From assembly GCF_030811835.1 (NCBI RefSeq), contig NZ_JAUSRO010000005.1:310001-374000 (forward strand): a stretch of DNA of 64,000 nucleotides, given 5' to 3'. Below are positions 21,084-30,145 of this stretch, piece after piece; position 1 is the first letter of the stretch; the number at the start of each line of letters is the position of its first letter. The translations under genes were made by a program, and so were the position numbers. The DNA comes from Variovorax ginsengisoli (GTDB lineage: Bacteria > Pseudomonadota > Gammaproteobacteria > Burkholderiales > Burkholderiaceae_C). Below the pieces are notes generated by a model. The model worked only from the letters and a program-made list of their open reading frames with translations, was not told where the DNA came from and did no database searches.

Positions 21084-21671
21084 TCAGTCGGCGTCGACGC
21101 CGGTGGCTGCCGCCTGGCGTCCGCGCACGGCCGCCACGCCGACGGTCTTGAGTGCCGTGGCGGTCGTGGCAGGTCGACCGGCCGCCTGCAGGGTGGCGCC
21201 TTCGGCTGCCGCCGCAGCGATGAAATCGAAATTCGATGGCCACTGGAACACGGTCCGGGTGGCCGCACCATCGAACACCGTGATCGTGTGCGTGATCGTC
21301 AGGCCGCTGACCGTGGCCTCGACGTCGTAGGTGCCCGGGTCGAGCCGCGCGACCAGCATGGGGCCATCGGCCACGGTGGCCAGAACCGGCCGACCGGTGT
21401 ACTTGTCGCGTACCGACACCCGCACGTCCGACGGAAAGGCGCCGCGCGCCCCGCGGCTGACGGCGAATTCCAGCGTGGCGGCCCAGCGCGGTGCCACCAT
21501 TTCCATGAACGCCATCTCGGCCTTGTTGTGGCCGCCGCACATGACCTCGATGCCGTCGACCATGCGGATCGGCGGGTTCGACACCGCCTGCGCGGGTTCC
21601 AGGGCACCCAGGAATACCATGCCGCCGAACGCCAGGGCCGCCAGGGGGCGGGACAACCGGAAAGATTTCAT
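21084..21671 (-). CDS. Secreted paralogue A of a tandem pair, unknown function
   Basis: A 195-residue exported protein. From the ATG at 21671 the signal peptide is FRLSRPLAALAFGGMVFLGA, with cleavage likely near EPAQA. The mature protein begins VSNPPIRMVDGIEVMCGGHN and continues AEMAFMEMVAPRWAATLEFA, matching its downstream neighbour. The LVARLDPGTYDVEATVSGLT region suggests a small beta-sandwich. The C-terminus has an Ala-rich tail absent from the paralogue. An in-frame start at 21728 precedes the signal peptide but lacks support. Function is unknown. Confidence 0.7.
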   Translation of the reverse strand: MKSFRLSRPLAALAFGGMVFLGALEPAQAVSNPPIRMVDGIEVMCGGHNKAEMAFMEMVAPRWAATLEFAVSRGARGAFPSDVRVSVRDKYTGRPVLATVADGPMLVARLDPGTYDVEATVSGLTITHTITVFDGAATRTVFQWPSNFDFIAAAAAEGATLQAAGRPATTATALKTVGVAAVRGRQAAATGVDAD

Positions 21672-21811
21672 TGCTGGATTCCTGCTTCGAAGAAGTGCAA
21701 AAGGGAGCCGATGCATTCTGCTTAGCAAGAGTCGGGCAAGGTATGGCGTTTACGCCAGTACCCACAGCGTATGGCGCATGCATGGCGCCTTCGTGACAGG
21801 GCGGGCGCAGC

Positions 21812-22615
21812 TCAGCTGCCGGTCGACGCGTAGTGCCGCACGCCCACGCGCCAGGCGCCGAAGGCAGCCGCCAGGAAGGCGAAGCCCGCCAGCGGTGACA
21901 CCCAGCCGACCCAGGCCGGTGCGCCCAGCGGATCGGCATGCCCCAGGATCGCCAGGCCGGGGTAGTAGGCGACGCAGGCCAGCGGCACGGCGAAGGTCAG
22001 GGCGCGGCGAAACCACTGCGCGTACAGCGCCAGCGGGTACTGCGCGGCCTGCACGCCGCCATAGGTCAGCACGTTGGCGATCTCCAGGCTCTCGACCGTC
22101 CAGAACGACAGCGTGCCCTGCAGCACCAGGATGCCCAGGAACAGCGCCACCCCGCCCGCCATGGCAAAGAGCGCCAGCGCCACGGTGGCCGGCGTCCAGG
22201 CGATGCCGCCCTGCACCGTCGCATAAGCGAGCACCGCCGCACCCTGCAGCAGGCGACCCAGACGGCTCAGGCGCACATCGTGGGCCATCAACTGCAGGGC
22301 CAGTGGCCGTGGACGCAGCAGCAGCCGGTCGAAACTGCCGGTGCGCAGGAAGTCGGTGCCCAGCACGTCGAAGCCGCGACCCAGCGCATCGGCCACCGCG
22401 AACATCATGTTGACCAGACCGTAGAAGAGCGCCACCTCGCCCAGTGTCCAGCCCTGCACGCTGCCGAAGCGATCGAACAGCGCCCAGACGGCCACCAGCT
22501 CGATGCCGGTCGCAAGGAACTGGCCGAGCGTGAGCATGATCGCCGAGCCCGGATAACGCGCCTGCCCGCGCAGCGACGCGGCCACCAGGCGGGTGAAGAG
22601 TGCGAGCGAATGCAT
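21812..22615 (-). CDS. ABC-2 type transporter permease
   Basis: A 267-residue permease with about six membrane helices (GSAIMLTLGQFLATGIELVA through PLAGFAFLAAAFGAWRVGVR). The arrangement SLRGQARYPGSA near the N-terminus and FDRLLLRPRPLALQLMAHDV in the second loop are typical of the COG3694-type permeases that pair with COG4587-type permeases. It is the last of three tightly packed leftward genes, 3 bp after the preceding stop codon. The exported substrate is unknown; related systems export antibiotics or cell-envelope compounds. Confidence 0.85.
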   Translation of the reverse strand: MHSLALFTRLVAASLRGQARYPGSAIMLTLGQFLATGIELVAVWALFDRFGSVQGWTLGEVALFYGLVNMMFAVADALGRGFDVLGTDFLRTGSFDRLLLRPRPLALQLMAHDVRLSRLGRLLQGAAVLAYATVQGGIAWTPATVALALFAMAGGVALFLGILVLQGTLSFWTVESLEIANVLTYGGVQAAQYPLALYAQWFRRALTFAVPLACVAYYPGLAILGHADPLGAPAWVGWVSPLAGFAFLAAAFGAWRVGVRHYASTGS

Positions 22616-22618
22616 GGG

Positions 22619-23458
22619 TCAGCCGCCCTGCACTTCCAGGTGGCGCAACGTGCGCTGCATCGCGGTGCGCCCCAGCAGCACCAGTACGACGGTCCAACCG
22701 GCCTGCAGCGCCAGCCCGCCGAATGCCGCCGCACCCGTCAGGTGGCCGAAGTAGAGCCGCACCGGAATGTCGAGCAGCCCGGCCAGCGGCTGCAACTGCA
22801 ACAGCGTCTGCCAGCCATCTGGAAGAAGCGAGAGCGGCAGCAGGTTGCCCGAGAACACGACCACCACCGGCAGGGCCAGTGCATTGATGCCGCGCTCGTT
22901 GAGCGCCGCCACGTTGGCGACGTTGAGCAGCATCACCAGGGCACCCGACAGAAGCAGGGCCAGTACCGCCGACAGCGCAAAGGCCAGCGCCGCCACGGCG
23001 TTGGCTGGCGGCTGCCACGCCCATGCGGACGCGCCCAGCATCGGCAGTGCGACACCGGCGAAGGCGGCCATCAGTGCCAGGCGTGGCAGCACGCGTGCGG
23101 CGATCCAGCCCGTGGTGCGCACGTACCAGAGGGCGTACGCGTCCACCGGCCGCAGCCGGTCGTACGCCACCGAGCCGGTGCGTACGGCCTGCGCCACCTC
23201 GGGATCGCCGACCCAGGGCAGCATCGCCAGCAGGCCCTGCGCGAGCCAGGTGTAGGTGATCGCTTCGGTCAGCGACATCGGCAGGCCGGCCGCCGTCGAG
23301 GCGCTGCCGTAGAACGCGGCGAGCACCATCACCTTGATGCCACCCCACCAGCACTGCGTGCCGAAGCCGGCGAGCGCGGCCGAACGGTACTGCAGCATCT
23401 GCAGGAAGCGCGAGGCGAAGGCCGCGCGGTAGGGGCGTAGCAGTTCGTGCGCGGTCAT
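22619..23458 (-). CDS. ABC-2 type transporter permease (DUF990-like)
   Basis: A 279-residue permease with the COG4587 layout: MTAHELLRPYRAAFASRFLQ, then helices AALAGFGTQCWWGGIKVMVL, AITYTWLAQGLLAMLPWVGD, and a C-terminal run of hydrophobic segments. The loop with QAVRTGSVAYDRLRPVDAYA is a family signature. The ATG lies 2 bp from the ATPase stop codon. It forms a heterodimeric channel with the next gene's product. The frame continues upstream through the ATPase gene, but that reading is out of frame with the ATPase and is a shadow. Confidence 0.87.
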   Translation of the reverse strand: MTAHELLRPYRAAFASRFLQMLQYRSAALAGFGTQCWWGGIKVMVLAAFYGSASTAAGLPMSLTEAITYTWLAQGLLAMLPWVGDPEVAQAVRTGSVAYDRLRPVDAYALWYVRTTGWIAARVLPRLALMAAFAGVALPMLGASAWAWQPPANAVAALAFALSAVLALLLSGALVMLLNVANVAALNERGINALALPVVVVFSGNLLPLSLLPDGWQTLLQLQPLAGLLDIPVRLYFGHLTGAAAFGGLALQAGWTVVLVLLGRTAMQRTLRHLEVQGG

Positions 23459-23460
23459 CG

Positions 23461-24315
23461 TCAGGCTTCGCCCGCGCCGTGCATGGCGTAGAAGCGCGTG
23501 ATGACTTCCTCGATGGTCGGGTCTTCTCCCGACGGCGCGACAGGGGCGCCCGTGCCCCGGTCGGCCGCCACACGCGCGCGCAGCGCGTCGACCGGGCAGT
23601 CGGCCAGCACGCGGCCATGGCCGATCACGATCACCCGCTCGGCCAGCGCCTCGATGTCGTGCATGTCGTGCGTGGTCAGCAGCACCGTGGTGCCGCGCTC
23701 GCGGTTGGCGCGGCGCACGAAGTCGCGCACCGCGAGCTTGGACGGCGCGTCCAGGCCGATGGTCGGCTCGTCCAGGAACAGCAGATCCGGCTCGTGCAGC
23801 AGCGCCGCCGCGATCTCCGCGCGCATGCGCTGGCCCAGCGACAGCTGGCGCACCGGCTGGTCGAGCACGGCGTCGAGCCGCAGCAGCGTGACCAGCTCGT
23901 CGCGGGTGCGCCGGTAACGCACCGGGTCGACCCGGTAGATGTCGCGCAGCAGGTCGAAGCCATCGCCCACCGGCAGGTCCCACCACAGCTGCGTGCGCTG
24001 CCCGAACACCACGCCGATGCGGCCCACATGCCGCTGGCGGTCGGCGAACGGATCGCGCCCGTCGACCTCCACCCGCCCGCCGTCGGGCCGCAGGATGCCC
24101 GCGAGGATCTTGATGGTGGTCGACTTGCCCGCGCCGTTCGGCCCGATGAAGCCCAGCAGCTCGCCGCGCCCCAGCGAGAAAGACACGCCCGACAGCGCCT
24201 CCACCGTGCGGTGCCGGCGCTGCAGCACACCGCGGATCGCCCCCAGCACGCCAGGATCGCGCTCGGAGATGCGGTATGTCTTGACCAGGCGGTCGACAAG
24301 GATGTGAGGCGGCAT
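23461..24315 (-). CDS. ABC transporter ATP-binding protein (ABC-2 exporter)
   Basis: A 284-residue ATPase. Walker A is GPNGAGKSTT, the signature is LSLGQRMRAEIAAALLH, Walker B is LLFLDEPTIGLD and the switch histidine is TTHDMHD. The N-terminal segment YRISERDPGVLGAIRGVLQR before VEALSGVSF is characteristic of the COG4586 family that works with two DUF990-type permeases. It is the first gene of the three-gene leftward operon. An in-frame start at 24414 would add a proline-rich leader; the ATG at 24315 is preferred. Confidence 0.9.
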   Translation of the reverse strand: MPPHILVDRLVKTYRISERDPGVLGAIRGVLQRRHRTVEALSGVSFSLGRGELLGFIGPNGAGKSTTIKILAGILRPDGGRVEVDGRDPFADRQRHVGRIGVVFGQRTQLWWDLPVGDGFDLLRDIYRVDPVRYRRTRDELVTLLRLDAVLDQPVRQLSLGQRMRAEIAAALLHEPDLLFLDEPTIGLDAPSKLAVRDFVRRANRERGTTVLLTTHDMHDIEALAERVIVIGHGRVLADCPVDALRARVAADRGTGAPVAPSGEDPTIEEVITRFYAMHGAGEA

Positions 24316-24428
24316 GGTGCGAAGGTCCCGTCGCACGCGGGGAGTCGGGCAAACAGTTGGCGGGGGGCGGATTCTAGCGACTGGCGGTTGGCGGATGATC
24401 GGGGCCTTTGCCAACCCTCCTGCACACC

Positions 24429-24734
24429 ATGAGCGTCAAAGCCCTGCGATCGACCTTCGGCCCCCACTGCCACTGGTGCGGCCTGCCCATGGATTTCGAC
24501 GAACCCGCCGGCCGGCCGGAGTCGGCGACCATCGAGCACCTCAACGATGCCACGCTGGGAAGCGTGCGCAAGCAGACGCACCGGCGGCTGGCGCATGGCG
24601 CGTGCAACCAGATGCGCAACGAGCTCCGGATGCAGGCGGAGCGTGCGTTTCAGGCGTGGGTGGCGCAGAGGGTGGAGGCTGCGAAGGGTGACGGCAGCGC
24701 TGTCGCTCTTTCCAGCAAAGCATCGACACCCTGA
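24429..24734 (+). CDS. Small HNH-nuclease-like protein
   Basis: A 101-residue protein with a complete compact HNH-type pattern: CHWCG near residue 16, ATIEHLNDATLG for the central His, and LAHGACNQMRNE for the second zinc-binding knuckle and helix. Such small HNH domains cut DNA, or act as structural Zn fingers in phage packaging. It is divergent from the ABC exporter (113 bp between starts) and has no clear partner. The C-terminal tail is low complexity. Catalytic competence cannot be judged from sequence alone. Confidence 0.7.
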   Translation: MSVKALRSTFGPHCHWCGLPMDFDEPAGRPESATIEHLNDATLGSVRKQTHRRLAHGACNQMRNELRMQAERAFQAWVAQRVEAAKGDGSAVALSSKASTP

Positions 24735-24854
24735 CTGCGTCATGCGGTCGTCCAGTCAAGCCTGGCCTGCTGCAAGCTCGATGTCTTCCTTCTTCCTCCA
24801 GCGCGAAGCCGACGCACAAAAAGCTTGCCAGTAGCACAGGCGTCGATATGATTC

Positions 24855-24873
24855 GGACTTAAATATTAGGTCC
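24855..24873. promoter_or_regulatory. Likely GntR (HutC-type) operator dyad
   Basis: GGACTTAAATATTAGGTCC is a near-perfect palindrome (one mismatched pair per arm) ending 5 bp before the GntR start codon. A GTCC half-site recurs at 24888-24891. Position and symmetry fit an autoregulatory operator controlling the whole downstream unit. Confidence 0.65.
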
Positions 24874-24877
24874 GAAC

Positions 24878-25657
24878 TTGAAAAATAAGTCCAGTTCAAA
24901 TCTGCAGCTCGTCTCGCAGACGCACGAGACTCTCGCCAAGGTGCCGCTGTATCGCAGGCTTGCCGATGATCTCGCGCTCGACATCCAGCGGGGTCGCTAC
25001 GCTGTCGGCGCCGTGATGCCAACCGAGGTCGAATTGGCGGAATTGCTTCAGGTCAGCCGCGGTTCGGTTCGCGATGCGCTTGAACTTCTTGCCGAGTGGG
25101 GCATGGTTGAGCGTGCACGCAAGATTGGGACCCGCGTGCTGCGCAGCCAGCCGGTGAAAGGGTATGTCCAGCGCATGAACGGGCTCGGAGACACCCTTGG
25201 CTTCGCCGGTGATACGGTGATGCGCATCGACGAAGTGCTCGATGTTGCCGAACCGGACGAGCCCGGCCTGGTAGGCGAGAGCAGCACCACCGGCTTCTGG
25301 CTGCAGATCACCGGCGCACGTCATCTGCCACGGAACCCAGAGGTCTCGACCTGGACGCGCGTCTACGTGAGCGGCCCGCTGTCCGGCATCCGTCCACTGC
25401 TGGCCTCGGAAAACGATTCGATCTACGAGCTCATTGAGCAGGCCTACGGACTTCGTGTCTCTCGACTTCGGCAAAAAGTTACGGCGATCGCGCTGCCTGC
25501 CATTGCCGCGCCCGTGCTGAAGCTGCCCGAAGGCACGCCGGTGCTGGAGGTCCAGGCCTGGCTCTACAGCGAGGATGGCCGGCTCGTCGAGTTCGTGCGT
25601 TCGATCCACAACCCCGCGCTCTATTCCATGGAGTTCACGGCGCAAAGCAGCACCTGA
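24878..25657 (+). CDS. GntR-family (HutC type) transcriptional regulator
   Basis: A 259-residue regulator. The winged helix-turn-helix is at VPLYRRLADDLALDIQRGRY and VMPTEVELAELLQVSRGSVR, followed by the UTRA-type effector domain, seen in GTPVLEVQAWLYSEDGRLVE and FVRSIHNPALYSMEF near the C-terminus. The start is TTG at 24878, just after the operator dyad; no ATG is available between. It heads a co-directional run of seven genes ending at 31651 and probably represses them until an inducer related to the transported compound binds. HutC-type proteins sense small carboxylic or phosphorylated metabolites. Confidence 0.9.
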   Translation: MKNKSSSNLQLVSQTHETLAKVPLYRRLADDLALDIQRGRYAVGAVMPTEVELAELLQVSRGSVRDALELLAEWGMVERARKIGTRVLRSQPVKGYVQRMNGLGDTLGFAGDTVMRIDEVLDVAEPDEPGLVGESSTTGFWLQITGARHLPRNPEVSTWTRVYVSGPLSGIRPLLASENDSIYELIEQAYGLRVSRLRQKVTAIALPAIAAPVLKLPEGTPVLEVQAWLYSEDGRLVEFVRSIHNPALYSMEFTAQSST

Positions 25658-25695
25658 ACTTCCGCCTCTCCTTGTCTCCCCACTGAAATTTCCCC

Positions 25696-26391
25696 ATGAG
25701 CACCACCGTCCAGATCCCTTCCGGCGACGATCGCCAGTTCGAGGCCCTCTACAGCGCAGTCGCCGACATCAGTTCCCCTGCCATCGTGCTCGTGCAGGAG
25801 ATCTTCGGCATCAACCATGCGATGACCGAAGCCGTGCGCGACTGGTCTGCGCTCGGCTACCACGTGGTTTGCCCCGACCTGTTTTGGCGCCAGCAGCCCA
25901 ATGTGGTGCTGGAACCCCAGACGCCCGGCGACTTCGACAAGGCGATCGCGCTGATGCAGGGCATGGACCCGGCGCTGGCAATCGAAGACATCGGCGCCAC
26001 GCGCAACTGGCTGTCGTCGATGCTCGGCCACGACCGCATCGCGGTGCTCGGCTATTGCCTGGGCGGCCGGCTGTCGGTGCAGGCAGCGATGGTGCACCCG
26101 TTCCGCTGCGCGGTCAGCTACTACGGCGTCGGCCTGGACGAAGTGCTGCCGTTGGCAACCGAAGCAACGCCGCCATCGCTGCTGCACATCGCCGAGCTCG
26201 ACCACTTCGTGCCGCCGCCGGTGCGTGCGCAAATTCTGGCGCGCGTCGACGCCCTGTCCCAGTTCGAAGCCCACGTCTACGAAGGCTGCGACCATGCCTT
26301 TGCCCGCAAGGACGGCGATGGTTTCGTCGCGGCGGCGGCCACGCTGGCCGAGAGACGCTCTCTCGCGTTCATGGCAAAGCACGTCGCCTGA
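25696..26391 (+). CDS. Dienelactone hydrolase family protein
   Basis: A 231-residue alpha/beta-hydrolase of the dienelactone-hydrolase family. The nucleophile is Cys121 in GYCLGG, the acid Asp169 in AELDHFVPP and the base His200 in EGCDHAF; Glu35 in VQEIFGIN is the usual activating glutamate. These enzymes open dienelactones formed during aromatic-ring degradation, and related ones hydrolyse other small lactones. It lies 38 bp after the GntR gene and before an SDR and a transporter, suggesting catabolism of an imported lactone or aromatic compound. Confidence 0.92.
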   Translation: MSTTVQIPSGDDRQFEALYSAVADISSPAIVLVQEIFGINHAMTEAVRDWSALGYHVVCPDLFWRQQPNVVLEPQTPGDFDKAIALMQGMDPALAIEDIGATRNWLSSMLGHDRIAVLGYCLGGRLSVQAAMVHPFRCAVSYYGVGLDEVLPLATEATPPSLLHIAELDHFVPPPVRAQILARVDALSQFEAHVYEGCDHAFARKDGDGFVAAAATLAERRSLAFMAKHVA

Positions 26392-26419
26392 GGCATTGCC
26401 GTTGCGATCCGAAACCACG

Positions 26420-27190
26420 ATGGGCATCCAATCACAAGTTCCGGACTTCGACCGCGGTGTCGCTGTGGTCACCGGTGCAGCCGCTGGCATCGGCCGCGCC
26501 ACGGCGATGGCATTCGCGTCGTGTGGTGCGCGGGTGGCGTTGATCGACATCGACGCCGACGGGCTCGCCGCGACCTCGGCGGACATCCGCGCGCAGGGCG
26601 GCATGGCGCTGGCGCTTTGCCACAGCGTGGCGGACGAGCAGGCGATGCAGGCCGCGGCTGACGAGGTGACGCGCACCTTCGGTCGCTGCGACGTGCTGGT
26701 CAACAACGCGGGCGTGCTGCTGCGCGGCAGCTTCACGGGGCCTGATGCGCCTGCGCAGTGGCGGCGCACGCTTGATGTGAATCTTTCCGGCGCCTTCTAT
26801 GCGAGCCGGGCCTTTCTGCCGCTGCTGCAGGCCGGGCCGGGCTGCATCGTGAACGTCGCATCGATCCATGCCTGTGTGGCGGTCGAAAACTCGGCTGCCT
26901 ACACCGCTTCGAAGGGCGGCCTCAAGCAACTCACGCAGGCGCTTGCGCTGGAACTCGCGCCCATGGGCATTCGTGTGAACGCGGTCGCGCCGGGCAGCAT
27001 CGAGACCGCGATGACGGCCGTGACGCGCGCCGACGGTGCCGCATCGTCCCGCTTCCTGGAGCGCGTACCACTGAGGCGCGCGGGGCAACCGTCTGACGTG
27101 GTCAACGCGATCCAGTTCCTTGCCTCCGATCTCGCCAGCTATATCACCGGCGCCACGCTACCGGTCGATGGCGGCTACCTCGCCAACTGA
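26420..27190 (+). CDS. Short-chain dehydrogenase/reductase
   Basis: A 256-residue SDR. The Rossmann motif is TGAAAGIG (residues 18-25), NNAG follows at 94-97, and the catalytic Ser147, Tyr160 and Lys164 are in place. Asp42/Asp44 after VALID favour NAD over NADP. The C-terminal PLRRAGQPSDVVNAIQFLAS and ITGATLPVDGGY are classic. It starts 28 bp after the hydrolase gene, and the substrate is likely an alcohol or ketone from the same pathway. The ATG at 26420 is chosen as the first start giving a normal N-terminus. Confidence 0.92.
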   Translation: MGIQSQVPDFDRGVAVVTGAAAGIGRATAMAFASCGARVALIDIDADGLAATSADIRAQGGMALALCHSVADEQAMQAAADEVTRTFGRCDVLVNNAGVLLRGSFTGPDAPAQWRRTLDVNLSGAFYASRAFLPLLQAGPGCIVNVASIHACVAVENSAAYTASKGGLKQLTQALALELAPMGIRVNAVAPGSIETAMTAVTRADGAASSRFLERVPLRRAGQPSDVVNAIQFLASDLASYITGATLPVDGGYLAN

Positions 27191-27218
27191 TTTCTGCAAC
27201 CCTCTGAAAGACACTGAC

Positions 27219-28349
27219 ATGCGAAAGTTCGACCTGCTCTGTGCAGTCACGGCGACCCTGCTCGCCGCGATCGGTGCACCCGCCCTGGCCCAGGAGATCA
27301 AGATTGGCTTTCCAGGCCCGATCACAGGGCCGGCGTCCTTTCTCGGCCAACAGATGAAATGGGGCGCCGAGCAGGCGATCGAAGACATCAACAAGCGCGG
27401 CGGCGTACTCGGCCGCAAGGTGTCTTTCATCATGCAAGACAGCCAGTGTCGGCCGGCCGACGCGGTGTCCGCCGCGGAGAAGCTGGTGTCGCAGGACAAG
27501 GTCGACGTGTTGCTCGGCGACCTGTGCTCGGGCGCGACGATGGCCGTGATGCCGCTGGCCGAGAAGGCGGGAAAGCCGATGATCGTGTCGATCTCGACCC
27601 TCCCGGAGATCACCGAGAAAGCCGGCATCGGCGGCAACAAGTGGGTGTTCCGCACCGTGCCCGACGACCGCATGCTGGCCGGCGTGATCGGCACGCAGTT
27701 GGCCAAGACGAAGACCATCGCCTTCCTCGCCGAAGACACCGACTACGGCCGCAGCGCAATCAAGCTGGTGAAGGAGCGCCTGGGCGCTGACACCAAGGTC
27801 GTCTCGGAAGACTACGTGAAGAACACCGAGACCGACTTCATGCCGATGCTCACGAAGTTCCGCTCGAGCAAGCCCGAGGCGCTGGCGGTCTACGTGCTCG
27901 ACCAGCAGGGCTTCAACTTCATGAAGCAGTACACCCAGTTTGGCCTGACCATGCCGCTGGTCGCGCGCCCGCCGCTGGTCGCGCCGCTGGTCAAGGACAT
28001 GCTCGCCACGGGCAAGTTCGACGGTTCGTGGACGGTGTACCCCTACTACGACCAGTTCAGCTCGCCGGCGAACGACGCCTTCACCAAGCCCTTCGCCGAG
28101 AAGAACAAGCAGGGCCCCCATTACGTCGCCTACGGTATCTACGAAAGCATCATGGTCGCGGCCGATGCCATCCAGCGCGCCGGCACAACCGAATCGGCGG
28201 CGGTGCGCGACGCCTTGGTCAAGACGCAATACAAGGGCATCCTCGGCACGATCGCCTTCGACGACCACAACCAGTCGCGCAACAACCTGATGTTCATGAA
28301 GGTCGAGCAGGGCAAGCTGGCGGTCAAGGACCTGGTCTCGGCCCGCTGA
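27219..28349 (+). CDS. ABC importer substrate-binding protein (branched-chain amino acid family)
   Basis: A 376-residue periplasmic binding protein. The signal peptide is FDLLCAVTATLLAAIGAPAL, cleaved after ALA. The mature part begins QEIKIGFPGPITGPASFLGQ and shows the type I fold of LivJ/UrtA-type proteins, with AEDTDYGRSAIKLVKERLGA and YVAYGIYESIMVAADAIQRA. It has a normal length. Together with the following LivH, LivM, LivG and LivF genes it forms a complete importer; the neighbours (hydrolase, SDR) suggest the ligand is an aromatic or lactone acid rather than leucine. Confidence 0.92.
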   Translation: MRKFDLLCAVTATLLAAIGAPALAQEIKIGFPGPITGPASFLGQQMKWGAEQAIEDINKRGGVLGRKVSFIMQDSQCRPADAVSAAEKLVSQDKVDVLLGDLCSGATMAVMPLAEKAGKPMIVSISTLPEITEKAGIGGNKWVFRTVPDDRMLAGVIGTQLAKTKTIAFLAEDTDYGRSAIKLVKERLGADTKVVSEDYVKNTETDFMPMLTKFRSSKPEALAVYVLDQQGFNFMKQYTQFGLTMPLVARPPLVAPLVKDMLATGKFDGSWTVYPYYDQFSSPANDAFTKPFAEKNKQGPHYVAYGIYESIMVAADAIQRAGTTESAAVRDALVKTQYKGILGTIAFDDHNQSRNNLMFMKVEQGKLAVKDLVSAR

Positions 28350-28371
28350 GCGCACCGGGAGTCCCGAGCAC

Positions 28372-29247
28372 ATGGACGCGTCGCTGCTGCTGCAGTTGCT
28401 GGCCAACGGGGTCAGCGTGGGGTTGGGCTACGGCCTGGCCGCCGTCGGGCTGGCCCTGGTCTTCGGCATCCTCGAACAGGTGAACTTCGCCCACGGCGAG
28501 GTCTACATGGTGGGCGCCTTCGCGCTATGGTTCCTCGGCCAGCGCGCCGGCCTGCCCTACGGCGTGGCCTATCCGCTGATGGTTGTGCTGATGGCGGGTC
28601 TCGGCCTGCTGCTGGCGGAGGTGGTGTTCCTGCCAACGCTGAACCGACCGTTCGAGTCGGTGATCCTCGCGACCTTCGCCGTGTCGATCATCCTGCAGAA
28701 CCTGGTGCGGCTGGTGTTCGGCGCTACGCCGCTGCACATCGACTCGCCGCTCGAAGGCCTGACGCTCGATCTCGGCGGTGTGCTGTTGTTCGGGCAGCGC
28801 ATGTTCATTGCGGTCGTCGCGGTGCTGGCTCTGGCCTTGCTCACCACCTTCCTGCGTCGCACCGAGACGGGCCGCGCGATGCGTGCGATGGCGCAGAGCA
28901 AGGATGCCTGCCTGATGGTCGGCATCGACGTGCGCCGCATCACGCGCATCACCGCAGCGGCGGGTGCCGCGCTGTGCGCCCTGGCCGCCGGCGCGATGGC
29001 GCCCATGTTCGACCTGTACCCGAATATGGGTTCCGACGTGGTGTTCAAGAGCTTCGCGGTCGTCATCATCGGCGGCATGGGCAACATCTCGGGCGCGATG
29101 CTGGCCGGCCTGCTGCTCGGCGTGGCCGAAAGCATGGCGGGCGGCGTGCTGGGCGCAGCCTACCGCGACGGCATCGGCTTCGTGCTGATGATTCTCATGT
29201 TGCTGCTGCGCCCGCAGGGCCTGTTCGGCAAGTCGGTGCGTGTGTGA
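28372..29247 (+). CDS. Branched-chain amino acid-type ABC permease (LivH)
   Basis: A 291-residue inner-membrane permease with about eight membrane helices, beginning LLLQLLANGVSVGLGYGLAA and ending with GFVLMILMLLLRPQGLFGKS, the latter being the LivH-type C-terminal signature. AMAQSKDACLMVGIDVRRIT is the cytoplasmic coupling loop contacting the ATPase. It is 22 bp after the binding-protein gene and 10 bp before its partner permease. Confidence 0.93.
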   Translation: MDASLLLQLLANGVSVGLGYGLAAVGLALVFGILEQVNFAHGEVYMVGAFALWFLGQRAGLPYGVAYPLMVVLMAGLGLLLAEVVFLPTLNRPFESVILATFAVSIILQNLVRLVFGATPLHIDSPLEGLTLDLGGVLLFGQRMFIAVVAVLALALLTTFLRRTETGRAMRAMAQSKDACLMVGIDVRRITRITAAAGAALCALAAGAMAPMFDLYPNMGSDVVFKSFAVVIIGGMGNISGAMLAGLLLGVAESMAGGVLGAAYRDGIGFVLMILMLLLRPQGLFGKSVRV

Positions 29248-29257
29248 AGGAGCCGAC

Positions 29258-30145
29258 ATGGACATGATCTCTCCCTACCTGCTGCACATCGGCATCATGA
29301 CCGGCATCTTCGTGTTGCTGGTCCAGTCGCTCAACATCATGCTGGGCTATTCCGGACTGCTCTCTCTGGCCACGCCGGCGCTGTTCGGCATGGGTGCCTA
29401 TGCGTCCGCCTTGCTCAGCATGAGGCTCGGCTGGGACACCACGCTGACCTTCGCCTGCGCTACGGTCATCGGCGCGGCATCGGGCGTGGCGCTCGGCATT
29501 CCGTCGCTGCGCCTGTCGCGCCATTCCTTCGTGATCGTCACGCTGTCGGCGACGTTGTTGCTGCAACTGGTCGCCAGCAACTGGATCGACCTCACGCGCG
29601 GCTCGCTCGGCATCGCCGACATCCCGGCGGCGCGGCTGTTCGGCTTCACGCTGGGCAGCAAGACGGCCTGGCTGGTCTTCATGGTGGTGCTGTCGCTGCT
29701 CGCGATCGCCGCGACCTGGTCGATCGTCTCTTCCCGGCTGGGTCGCGCCATGATCGCAGTGCGGGACAACGAGCCGCTGGCCATCGCCGCCGGCATCGAC
29801 GTGCTCAAGATGCGCCTGTTCGCCTTCGCGTGCTCGGGTGCTTTTGCCGGGCTCGCGGGCGCCTGCTATGCGCATTACCTGACCTTCATCGATCCAGGCA
29901 TCTTCGGCTTCTCGATCTCCGAATCGCTGCTGGTGATGGTGATCCTCGGCGGCTCGGGGACGTTGTGGGGCCCGGTGGTGGGCGCGGTCATCTTCACGGC
30001 TTTGCCGGAAGTCCTGCGCATGGCGCCGGAAATGAAGTCCCTGCTCTACGGCACCTTGCTGCTGCTGATCGTGCTGTTCATGCCGCAAGGCATGGCGCGC
30101 TGGTTCGGCCGGCCTGCGGCGAGCGGCGCGGGGGCTGGCAAATGA
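29258..30145 (+). CDS. Branched-chain amino acid-type ABC permease (LivM)
   Basis: A 295-residue permease partner of LivH. GYSGLLSLATPALFGMGAYA is the conserved LivM N-terminal motif, and AMIAVRDNEPLAIAAGIDVL is the EAA-type coupling loop that contacts the ATPases. The start at 29258 has an AAGGAG site; an in-frame upstream GTG at 29240 has none. The stop overlaps the next start as ATGA, indicating translational coupling with LivG. Confidence 0.93.
   Translation: MDMISPYLLHIGIMTGIFVLLVQSLNIMLGYSGLLSLATPALFGMGAYASALLSMRLGWDTTLTFACATVIGAASGVALGIPSLRLSRHSFVIVTLSATLLLQLVASNWIDLTRGSLGIADIPAARLFGFTLGSKTAWLVFMVVLSLLAIAATWSIVSSRLGRAMIAVRDNEPLAIAAGIDVLKMRLFAFACSGAFAGLAGACYAHYLTFIDPGIFGFSISESLLVMVILGGSGTLWGPVVGAVIFTALPEVLRMAPEMKSLLYGTLLLLIVLFMPQGMARWFGRPAASGAGAGK

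Noticed and set aside
24855..24895. A tRNA or other RNA gene in the GntR upstream region
   Set aside because: The palindrome is better explained as an operator; no cloverleaf can be drawn.
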